Shown here one piece after another: positions 1 to 5,405 of a DNA stretch of 6,734 nt. Under the pieces are notes generated by a model, which saw only the letters and a list, made by a program, of their open reading frames with translations, ran no database searches and was not told where the DNA came from. Every line of letters starts with the position of its first letter. The first letter of the stretch is position 1. A program made the translations under genes and the position numbers. The stretch comes from an uncultured Lachnospiraceae bacterium (lineage in GTDB: Bacteria; Bacillota_A; Clostridia; Lachnospirales; Lachnospiraceae), in contig CACXGS010000377.1 in the NCBI GenBank assembly GCA_902767195.1, positions 1-6,734 on the forward strand. Reading direction: 5' to 3'.

Positions 1-764
1 ATGCAGATCTCCTGATTAATGATGATAAAAAAGAGGTGATCACTTCCTATCACTGTTTTGACAAGCTTTATCCGGCCAGCATCACCAAGGTTATGACAGC
101 TCTCCTGACCATGGAATATATTGAATCCGGCAAGGGAAGCTGGGATGATGAGATTACCCTGGATCATAATGTTATCCTGAATGATGCGCAGGCTGTAGCC
201 TCCACTCTTTCCTCGGGAGACACAGTGAAGGTCAGCGAGGTTTTCCATACCCTTCTGATTAAGTCTGCCAATGACTGCGCGGTAATCCTTGCAGAATACG
301 TTTCCGGGTCGGAGGAGAAGTTTGTACAGAAAATGAACCGGAAGGCAAAGAAACTCGGGGCAACCCACACACATTTCATGAACACCAACGGCCTTCATGA
401 TGACGATCATTACACAACGGCTTACGATCTCTACCTGATTTTCCGTGAAGCGGCAAAACGTTCTGTTTTCGTGGATACGGTTTCCATGCAGGATTATACC
501 ATGGTCTATACGAATTCCAGGGGGACTAACGTCAGCGAATATATGGAGAGTACGAACCATTATCTCCTCAATGAATACCCGGTACCGGAAGGTGTTACCA
601 TGTTCGGCGGGAAGACAGGAACGACCTCTCTGGCCAAATCCTGCCTGATTCTCATGACTGAAAATAAAGCCGGAAACCGCTTTTTTTCAATAGTTCTCGG
701 AGCTCCGAACAAAGAGGAACTGTACCAGTCCATGACGGCCCTTCTGGAAAAAATACCAAATTAA
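1..764 (+). CDS. D-alanyl-D-alanine carboxypeptidase (peptidase S11, DacA/DacF type), 5'-truncated by the window edge
   Basis: Penicillin-binding serine peptidase that removes the terminal D-Ala from peptidoglycan pentapeptides outside the membrane. The open frame is already running at the window edge (first full codon at 3), so the signal peptide and true start lie outside; the GTG at 36 is an internal valine codon and not a start. All three active-site motifs of the family are present: SITK with the acylated serine codon at 78-80 and its lysine three codons on, SAN at 264-272, and KTG inside GGKTGTT at 612-620. The residues just before SITK (KLYPAS) are also typical of the family. The protein ends about 47 residues after KTG, so the beta-rich C-terminal domain and C-terminal amphipathic membrane anchor of classical PBP5 are missing; it may be secreted or held by an N-terminal segment. 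No terminator follows; the next promoter starts 4 bases after the stop codon. Confidence 0.93.
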   Translation, partial: ADLLINDDKKEVITSYHCFDKLYPASITKVMTALLTMEYIESGKGSWDDEITLDHNVILNDAQAVASTLSSGDTVKVSEVFHTLLIKSANDCAVILAEYVSGSEEKFVQKMNRKAKKLGATHTHFMNTNGLHDDDHYTTAYDLYLIFREAAKRSVFVDTVSMQDYTMVYTNSRGTNVSEYMESTNHYLLNEYPVPEGVTMFGGKTGTTSLAKSCLILMTENKAGNRFFSIVLGAPNKEELYQSMTALLEKIPN

Positions 765-767
765 AGG

Positions 768-796
768 TTGTGATTTCTTCTTGGATAATCTATAAT
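768..796 (+). promoter_or_regulatory. Sigma-A-type promoter for the P-loop gene
   Basis: TTGTGA at 768-773 (4 of 6 to the -35 consensus), a 17-base spacer, and TATAAT at 791-796 (6 of 6). Transcription would start near 803, giving a leader of about 50 bases before the ATG at 853. The -10 box is part of a tandem 7-base repeat, ATAATCT twice at 785-798, which also creates a second -10-like GATAAT at 784-789. The site falls in the short gap after the carboxypeptidase, where a new transcription unit is expected. Confidence 0.7.
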
Positions 797-837
797 CTAA
801 GAAAGGATACAAGCTTTATGTGTCCAATATCAGCTAT

Positions 838-846
838 AAGGAGGAG
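838..846 (+). promoter_or_regulatory. Ribosome binding site that fixes the start of the P-loop gene
   Basis: AAGGAGGAG at 838-846 lies 6 bases before ATG 853. It is nearly perfectly complementary to the 16S anti-Shine-Dalgarno sequence. It sits inside the longer reading frame that could begin at GTG 820, which has no comparable site, so ATG 853 is the better start. Confidence 0.85.
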
Positions 847-852
847 ATTGAC

Positions 853-1275
853 ATGATCGATATTATTGCAGGCTCAAAAGGAAAAGGAAAGACAAAGATC
901 CTCATACAGAGAGTGAACGATGATATCAAAGTTGCACATGGCACCATCGTATATCTCGACAAGAACTTTAAGCAGATGTATAAGCTCAGTAATCAGATCC
1001 GTTTGATTGTGGTTCCGGAGTTTGATATAATTGATACTGATATGTTTATTGGCTTTATTTCAGGGATTCTTTCCCAGGATCATGACCTGGAGAAGGTTTA
1101 TCTTGACAGTTTTCTGACGATTGCATCCATCGAGGATAATGAAGCCCTTGATAAGACCATCGGTATTCTGGAGAAGATATCGGCCAAGTTTGATGTGGAC
1201 TTTGTGATCAGTGCCTCTCTGGACAAGCATGAGCTTCCTGAGAGACTGCAGGCATTTGTGTCGGAAGCACTGTAG
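853..1275 (+). CDS. Small P-loop NTPase-like protein of unknown function
   Basis: A 140-residue soluble protein with no signal peptide or membrane segment. Residues 7-14 read GSKGKGKT, a clean Walker A (P-loop) motif placed directly after the first beta strand (MIDIIA). A hydrophobic strand ending in aspartate, KVYLD at 81-85, is a plausible Walker B, and DFVISAS near 116-122 could be a following strand with a polar end, as in RecA/AAA-type folds. The segment TIVYLDKN at 31-38 is a further predicted strand. The architecture is thus a minimal nucleotide-binding core with no extra domain. From memory, proteins of this look occur widely in Lachnospiraceae and are sometimes labelled 'PilT/twitching motility' or simply 'hypothetical'; I see no pilus context here and would not transfer that name. 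The gene has its own promoter and terminator, so it appears to be transcribed alone between two envelope loci. Confidence 0.8.
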   Translation: MIDIIAGSKGKGKTKILIQRVNDDIKVAHGTIVYLDKNFKQMYKLSNQIRLIVVPEFDIIDTDMFIGFISGILSQDHDLEKVYLDSFLTIASIEDNEALDKTIGILEKISAKFDVDFVISASLDKHELPERLQAFVSEAL

Positions 1276-1285
1276 AGTCCGACCC

Positions 1286-1308
1286 ATACATTTAAGTGTA
1301 TTTTTCTT
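1286..1308 (+). terminator. Weak AT-rich hairpin with U-tract after the P-loop gene
   Basis: ATACA at 1286-1290 pairs with TGTAT at 1297-1301 around a 6-base loop, followed by TTTTCTT. The stem has only 5 pairs, mostly A-T, so it is at best a minor helper to the stronger terminator downstream. Confidence 0.25.
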
Positions 1309-1340
1309 ATATAACTATTACATATTGAATAATCAGAGAT

Positions 1341-1369
1341 GCCTCATAGCTATTATGGGGCTTTCTTTT
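1341..1369 (+). terminator. Rho-independent terminator of the P-loop gene
   Basis: GCCTCATA at 1341-1348 pairs with TATGGGGC at 1354-1361 (8 pairs, one of them G-T) around a 5-base loop, followed at once by the U-tract TTTCTTTT at 1362-1369. It lies 65 bases after the stop codon and 62 bases before the next gene. Because no clear promoter follows it, it could also act as an attenuator for the downstream operon. Confidence 0.75.
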
Positions 1370-1377
1370 AGATTGGA

Positions 1378-1419
1378 GACTCCTTTGGGAGTCCGACCGG
1401 ATGATATTAATGAATCCGG
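1378..1419 (+). promoter_or_regulatory. Two small hairpins in the leader of the HlyD-like gene
   Basis: First hairpin: GACTCC 1378-1383 pairs with GGAGTC 1388-1393 around the loop TTTG. Second hairpin: CCGGAT 1397-1402 pairs with ATCCGG 1414-1419 around an 11-base loop. The second ends 2 bases before the likely ribosome site GGTGA (1422-1426), so it could influence initiation at ATG 1432. Neither is followed by a U-tract. I do not recognise a known riboswitch class; the function is inferred only from position and pairing. Confidence 0.35.
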
Positions 1420-1431
1420 CTGGTGACAATA

Positions 1432-2856
1432 ATGGCGGAAGCGAATCAGAGTACAGACAAACCGAAACGGACCCGAAAGCGTTCCGGGAGAAAATTTCAT
1501 ATTGATCTCAATATCGGTACGGTTGCCTTTCTCCTTGTTGTGATATACATCATGGCTTATATTATCAGCTATATCGGTAAGGATAAGATGGCGATTTATG
1601 AAGTGAGCCAGAGTGATATCGTAGACAGCATCGAGGGGAACGGTCTGATTCTGCGTAAGGAGAAAGTGGCAAAGCTGGCCAAGGACGGCTATGTCTACTT
1701 TTTTGTGAAGGACGGATCCAGAATTCGCAAAAAAGGGCATATATATGCTATAGATACCACCGGGAGAGTCCAGACCTATGTTCAGAAGCTGATCGGTAAA
1801 GAAAGAAATGTCAGCAGTGAAGAAAAAGAGCGGATTACAGACTCTCTGAGGGATTTTGGCGAATCCTTTGAGGCCGATGAATTCTCCAATGCCTACGATG
1901 CTCATATGAACATCAACCATGAGCTGGCCTCCTACACGGATACCCTCCTGTCCAGACACAGGGATGACATGGAGAAGGTCTGCGGCAAGAATTCCTATGT
2001 GGAAGTCCGGTCGAAGAATGAGGGAATCATTACATTCTCCTCCGACGGTCTGGAGAAACAGAAGATTGAATCTGTGACGGCAGACCTTTTTAAGAACCAT
2101 CCCCATATGACTGAGCTCCGGACTAAGGAGAAGATGAAGAAGGGGGATGTTATCTACCGGGTCGTTCTGAACCAGAGATGGAGGCTTATGATTCCCGTAA
2201 GCAGAGAGCATTACAGGCACCTGAAGAAGCTTCAGAAGAATGGCAAGGAACAGATAAAGATTCTTTTTGAGAAAGATAATTTTGAGACCTGGGCTGAATA
2301 TGCCTGCACAAAGAATAAAGAGGACTATTATGTAGTCCTGCTCTTTGACAATTACGTGCAGCGCTATATCAATCAGCGTTATCTGCGTGTCAAGTTAATT
2401 CTTTCGGAGACAGAGGGACTCAAGATTCCCACCAGTTCTCTGGTGGACAAGGATGTTTACAAGGTTCCCCTCTCCCTGTTATATGCCGGAAGCAAATCGA
2501 AAGAGAAGAACCAGGTCTATATTCTTCGTAAGGAGAAAGGGAAAAATACCCTCACAAGGAGGGAAGTGAGGGTGTACCTGACCGATGAAGAGTTCGCCTA
2601 TATCAGTGACGATTCTCTGGCGAAAGGGGAGATCCTTTCCGATCCGGAGAAATCGGAGAAGTTCGAACTGGAAGAGACGGAAGTACTGCAGGGAGTATAT
2701 GTTGTGAACCGTGGATTTACGGTCTTTAAGAACATTGTTATTCTGGAGAAGAATGATGACTACTGTATTGTTTCTGCCGAGAATTCCGAGGTGGAACTCT
2801 ATGACCGTATTATCCTGAACGGATCTACAGCTAAAGAAGGAAGAACCATCTATTGA
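1432..2856 (+). CDS. Membrane-anchored HlyD/RND-type periplasmic-adaptor-like protein
   Basis: A 474-residue bitopic membrane protein. The first 25 residues are rich in Lys/Arg and should stay in the cytoplasm; one hydrophobic helix follows at about 29-49, and the rest faces outside. Residues 71-109 (starting GLILRKEK, including a VKDGSRIRKKG turn) resemble the first half of a lipoyl/barrel-sandwich domain. A charged, probably helical stretch covers about 115-187, and KNEGIITFSSDGLE near 196-208 looks like the second half of the domain. Beta-rich segments follow, ending in a stretch at 420-465 (VNRGFTVFK, YDRIILNG) like the C-terminal membrane-proximal domain of adaptors. ATG 1432 is preferred over GTG 1423 because GGTGA at 1422-1426 is well spaced for it; GTG would overlap that site. 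No ABC, MFS or RND partner and no outer-membrane channel gene is near, so a transport role is not supported by context. Its stop is 20 bases before yggS, which suggests co-transcription with yggS and sepF and perhaps an envelope or division role. Confidence 0.75.
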   Translation: MAEANQSTDKPKRTRKRSGRKFHIDLNIGTVAFLLVVIYIMAYIISYIGKDKMAIYEVSQSDIVDSIEGNGLILRKEKVAKLAKDGYVYFFVKDGSRIRKKGHIYAIDTTGRVQTYVQKLIGKERNVSSEEKERITDSLRDFGESFEADEFSNAYDAHMNINHELASYTDTLLSRHRDDMEKVCGKNSYVEVRSKNEGIITFSSDGLEKQKIESVTADLFKNHPHMTELRTKEKMKKGDVIYRVVLNQRWRLMIPVSREHYRHLKKLQKNGKEQIKILFEKDNFETWAEYACTKNKEDYYVVLLFDNYVQRYINQRYLRVKLILSETEGLKIPTSSLVDKDVYKVPLSLLYAGSKSKEKNQVYILRKEKGKNTLTRREVRVYLTDEEFAYISDDSLAKGEILSDPEKSEKFELEETEVLQGVYVVNRGFTVFKNIVILEKNDDYCIVSAENSEVELYDRIILNGSTAKEGRTIY

Positions 2857-2876
2857 TATCAGGAGATGATATATTT

Positions 2877-3569
2877 ATGCTGGTAAAGAATCGTAATGAA
2901 GTACTTAATAAGATAGAAGCCGCCTGCAGGAGAGCGGGAAGAAACCCGGAAGATATTACCCTGGTGGCAGTGAGCAAGACAAAGCCTCTCAGCGACATCG
3001 AGGAACTGATCCCTGCCGGACAATTGGATTTCGGGGAAAACTATGTCCAGGAACTTGTGGAGAAATACCGGAATGTATCGGTTCCGGTACGCTGGCACAT
3101 GATTGGACATCTTCAGACTAATAAAGTGAAACAGATCATTGATAAGACGGTTTTGATCCATTCGGTAGATTCTCTGCATCTGGCCGAGAGGATTGAGAAG
3201 GAGGCAGCCAGGAGAGAGATCCGGGCGGATATCCTGATTCAGGTCAATATTGCTGAGGAAGAGACCAAATACGGCATCAGCGATGAAGAGCTGTTTGCCC
3301 TGGTCCGCAGTATTGCCGGACTGCCTCATGTTCATGTGCGAGGCCTCATGACCAGTGCCCCCTATGTGACAGATCCCGAAAAAAATCGCTGTTATTTCGC
3401 AAAATTACATAAATTATTTGTTGACATCAGAGACAAAAACATTGATAATGTAGATATGGATTTTTTGTCTATGGGAATGACAAATGATTATGAAGTTGCG
3501 ATAGAAGAAGGTGCTAACATGGTCCGCGTGGGGACAGGCATCTTTGGAGAGCGGGATTACAGCAGTTAG
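2877..3569 (+). CDS. yggS: YggS/YlmE family PLP-binding homeostasis protein
   Basis: A 230-residue cytoplasmic protein of the YggS/YlmE/PROSC family, single-domain fold-type III (alanine-racemase-like TIM barrel) proteins that bind pyridoxal 5'-phosphate and help control B6 and amino-acid pools; no enzymatic reaction is firmly established for the family. The PLP lysine is K34 in AVSKTKP. Other signatures are FGENYVQEL, WHMIGHLQTNK, GLMTSAP and the phosphate-binding end LSMGMTNDYEVAIEEG followed by VRVGTGIFG. Length is normal for the family. ATG 2877 is chosen because it starts the protein at the usual distance from the PLP lysine and AGGAG at 2861-2865 precedes it by 11 bases, a slightly long spacing; TTG 2853 upstream overlaps the previous stop codon. 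Next to sepF it matches ylmE of the Bacillus division cluster. The last third is locally AT-rich and carries a promoter for sepF. Confidence 0.95.
   Translation: MLVKNRNEVLNKIEAACRRAGRNPEDITLVAVSKTKPLSDIEELIPAGQLDFGENYVQELVEKYRNVSVPVRWHMIGHLQTNKVKQIIDKTVLIHSVDSLHLAERIEKEAARREIRADILIQVNIAEEETKYGISDEELFALVRSIAGLPHVHVRGLMTSAPYVTDPEKNRCYFAKLHKLFVDIRDKNIDNVDMDFLSMGMTNDYEVAIEEGANMVRVGTGIFGERDYSS
3421..3449 (+). promoter_or_regulatory. Strong sigma-A-type promoter inside yggS, directed at sepF
   Basis: TTGACA at 3421-3426 (6 of 6), spacer of exactly 17 bases, GATAAT at 3444-3449 (5 of 6). The 20 bases before the -35 box (3401-3420) are strongly AT-rich and could act as an UP element, in contrast to the surrounding coding sequence. 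Transcription would start near 3456, about 136 bases before the sepF ATG. By match to consensus it is comparable to or better than any other promoter in the window, although it lies inside a coding region. Confidence 0.6.
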
Positions 3570-3591
3570 CAGTTTATGGAGGTAGATCTGT

Positions 3592-4161
3592 ATGGGCAAG
3601 TTAGCAGAGAAATTTTTTAGCATGATGCGCTTCAACGACGACGAAGAAGATTACTATGAGGAGTATGAAGAGTATCCGGAATTAGAAGAGGTCGAAGTCA
3701 CAGGGTTGGATCATTCGCCGGAAGAAGAGGAATATGAAGAATATGAGGAGCCGGAGAGCAAACCCTTCATTTCCTTCCGCCGTAAGAGAAAAGAGAGAGA
3801 TCAGCATCAGGATCAGGAAGTTGCCGACCATTCGACCAATGTAGTTCCATTTAACACATCCGTAGAAGAAGGTGAAGTTGTGAAAGTTATCAGACCACAG
3901 ACATTTAATGAAGCCCAGCTCGTAGCAGACTTCCTCAAAGAGGGAAAGACGATTGTTGTGAATCTGGAAGGGATAGAGATCAGCCAGGCTCAGAGAATTA
4001 TTGATTTTATCGGAGGAGCCAGCTTTGCGGTTGACGGAACTTTAAGAGCCATCTCCAATAACATATTTATCGTAGCTCCCGGCAATATTGAAGTATCCGG
4101 AGATCTCCGGGATGAGATCGTGAATGATGATATGTTATCCCCTGAATTAAGCAAGTTCTGA
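3592..4161 (+). CDS. sepF: Cell division protein SepF
   Basis: SepF polymerises into arcs on the inner membrane face, binds the FtsZ C-terminal tail and anchors and aligns the Z-ring in Gram-positive bacteria. The 189-residue protein shows the expected parts in order: an N-terminal amphipathic membrane-binding helix (MGKLAEKFFSMMRF), a linker, and the globular SepF domain (former DUF552) at about 96-165, with VIRPQTFNEAQ, the strand TIVVNLEGIE, RIIDFIGGASFAVDG and NIFIVAPG. It is longer than B. subtilis SepF (about 150 residues) because the linker is extended: residues 15-56 are almost all Glu, Asp and Tyr with EEYEEY repeated at 23-28 and near 48-52, followed by a basic patch RRKRKER at 63-69. 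The start is supported by GGAGGT at 3578-3583, 8 bases ahead. It follows yggS by 22 bases and probably also has its own promoter inside yggS. Confidence 0.96.
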   Translation: MGKLAEKFFSMMRFNDDEEDYYEEYEEYPELEEVEVTGLDHSPEEEEYEEYEEPESKPFISFRRKRKERDQHQDQEVADHSTNVVPFNTSVEEGEVVKVIRPQTFNEAQLVADFLKEGKTIVVNLEGIEISQAQRIIDFIGGASFAVDGTLRAISNNIFIVAPGNIEVSGDLRDEIVNDDMLSPELSKF

Positions 4162-4202
4162 TTCCGGGAGCTGCCTTGCAGCACAGCATTTTGTTATAGC
4201 TT

Positions 4203-4233
4203 TTGATTTTTTACATCATTAACATGGAATAAT
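4203..4233 (+). promoter_or_regulatory. Possible weak promoter for aroB
   Basis: TTGATT at 4203-4208 and AATAAT at 4228-4233 (5 of 6 to the -10 consensus) are separated by 19 bases, which is longer than optimal. It lies in an AT-rich spacer just upstream of the leader hairpin, so a transcript starting near 4240 would begin within or at the base of that hairpin. Read-through from sepF is the alternative. Confidence 0.3.
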
Positions 4234-4234
4234 G

Positions 4235-4270
4235 AAGCGGGCAATACAGTGTCATACTGGATGTCCGCTT
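4235..4270 (+). promoter_or_regulatory. Long two-part hairpin in the aroB leader
   Basis: AAGCGGGCA at 4235-4243 pairs with TGTCCGCTT at 4262-4270 (9 pairs, one of them G-T). Inside, after a small internal loop, CAGT 4247-4250 pairs with ACTG 4256-4259 around GTCAT. The stem ends 10 bases before the Shine-Dalgarno AGGAG (4281-4285). It is followed by AAATGTTTGC and not a U-run, so it is not an ordinary terminator on the + strand. It may be a regulatory leader element, an mRNA stability element or a protein site; I do not recognise a known family. Confidence 0.5.
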
Positions 4271-4295
4271 AAATGTTTGCAGGAGTATATGTATT

Positions 4296-5405
4296 ATGTC
4301 TGATAGTAGAATTCAGGTAAATGCCGATGGGAGACAAGCTTATGATATTGTGATCCGGGAGCATTTCTACGGACTTCTGGAGGAGATGCCCAGACTGAAC
4401 TCTCCCGAGAGAAAAGTATGTATTGTTACCGACAGACAGGTGGCATCCTATTATCTCCAGCCGGTCTTTGAAATGCTTCAGAATATCTGTTTTGCAGTGA
4501 AAGTATTTGTCTTTGAAGCCGGAGAGAAGAGTAAGAATCTGGATACTGTCCGCCGGCTATATGAGTTCCTGATCCGCAACGGTTATGACAGGAAAGATAT
4601 GTTGATCGCCCTGGGAGGGGGTGTAGTGGGAGACCTTACCGGTTTCACTGCTGCAACCTATCTGCGGGGGATCGATTATGTCCAGATTCCCACCAGTCTT
4701 CTCGCCCAGGTGGACAGCAGCATCGGTGGAAAGACCGGCGTAGATTTCAGTCAGTATAAAAACATGGTTGGTGCCTTCTACATGCCCAAACTGGTCTATA
4801 TCAATATTGATACGCTGACCACCCTGTCCGAGAGACAGTATAACAGCGGCCTGGGGGAAGTGATTAAACACGGCCTGATCCGTGATCCCGACTATTACCG
4901 CTGGGTGAGGGACAACAGGGAGAGAATCGCTGCCAGAGAACCATCTGCCATGGCAGTTATGGTGGAAGGAAGCATAAAAATCAAAAAAGCGGTGGTGGAG
5001 GAGGATCCCAGAGAGACCGGAATCAGGGCATTGCTCAATTTCGGTCATACCCTGGGTCATTCCCTGGAGAAATGTCTGGATTTCTCCTACACCCACGGAG
5101 AATGCGTGGGCATGGGCTGTCTTCTGGCTGCCGCAATTTCTGCCCGGCGTGGTATGATTTCCGGAGAAGATCTCAGGAAGATCGGAGAATTGTTCCACTA
5201 TTTCCGCTTTCCGGATATACCCGATACCATTTCTCCGGAAGATATCGTCCGGGATACCCGGTATGATAAAAAGATGGAGCACGGTGTCATAAAGTTTATT
5301 CTCCTTGACCGGATCGGAGAGGCAGTGATACGAAGAGATGTGACGCAGGAAGAGATGCTTACGGCATTCCGGGTGATTCAGGAGGCAGATTATGATAAAG
5401 AATAG
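4296..5405 (+). CDS. aroB: 3-dehydroquinate synthase
   Basis: Second enzyme of the shikimate pathway: converts DAHP to 3-dehydroquinate in the cytoplasm, using NAD+ and a divalent metal (Zn or Co). The 369-residue length is normal. The NAD-binding glycine-rich stretch is GGGVVGDLTGF at 107-117, followed by the hallmark IPTSLLAQVDSSIGGKTGVD at 131-150 with K146. The metal ligands are visible: E188 in GLGEVIKHG, H251 in NFGHTLGH and H267 in HGE. No key residue is missing. The start ATG has AGGAG 10 bases ahead. The gene stands apart from other aro genes: it follows sepF after a 134-base spacer with a strong hairpin and overlaps lspA by 14 bases, so the two are probably translationally coupled. 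In Bacillus this interval holds ylmG, ylmH, divIVA and ileS instead. Base composition looks like that of its neighbours, so recent transfer is not indicated. Confidence 0.97.
   Translation: MSDSRIQVNADGRQAYDIVIREHFYGLLEEMPRLNSPERKVCIVTDRQVASYYLQPVFEMLQNICFAVKVFVFEAGEKSKNLDTVRRLYEFLIRNGYDRKDMLIALGGGVVGDLTGFTAATYLRGIDYVQIPTSLLAQVDSSIGGKTGVDFSQYKNMVGAFYMPKLVYINIDTLTTLSERQYNSGLGEVIKHGLIRDPDYYRWVRDNRERIAAREPSAMAVMVEGSIKIKKAVVEEDPRETGIRALLNFGHTLGHSLEKCLDFSYTHGECVGMGCLLAAAISARRGMISGEDLRKIGELFHYFRFPDIPDTISPEDIVRDTRYDKKMEHGVIKFILLDRIGEAVIRRDVTQEEMLTAFRVIQEADYDKE

Noticed and set aside
820..852. Upstream GTG start for the P-loop protein
   Set aside because: It would place the strong ribosome site AAGGAGGAG inside the coding region and push the P-loop away from the N-terminus. 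ATG 853 fits better.
1333..2220. Long antisense open frame across the leader and the first half of the HlyD-like gene
   Set aside because: It lies almost wholly opposite a convincing gene, starts without a clear ribosome site, and its translation shows no recognisable domain. It is a shadow of the codon pattern on the + strand.
2345..2370. TTGACA inside the HlyD-like gene as an internal promoter
   Set aside because: The nearest -10-like hexamer (TATATC) is only 14 bases away, outside the usual spacing. Isolated TTGACA copies at 58, 848 and 1103 also lack a -10 partner.
4170..4198. Possible sepF terminator: GCTGC/GCAGC hairpin with ATTTTGTT nearby
   Set aside because: The stem has only 5 pairs with a 3-base loop, and the T-rich stretch starts several bases after the stem, so the geometry is poor for a rho-independent terminator.
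4273..4320. 15-codon open frame (starts MFAGVYVLC) overlapping the aroB start
   Set aside because: It has no Shine-Dalgarno site, contains the aroB ribosome site within it, and has no run of aromatic codons that would suggest a leader-peptide attenuator.
4557..5282. Antisense open frame opposite aroB
   Set aside because: aroB on the + strand has every catalytic residue. The antisense translation is His/Gly/Ile-rich without motifs, as expected of a shadow.
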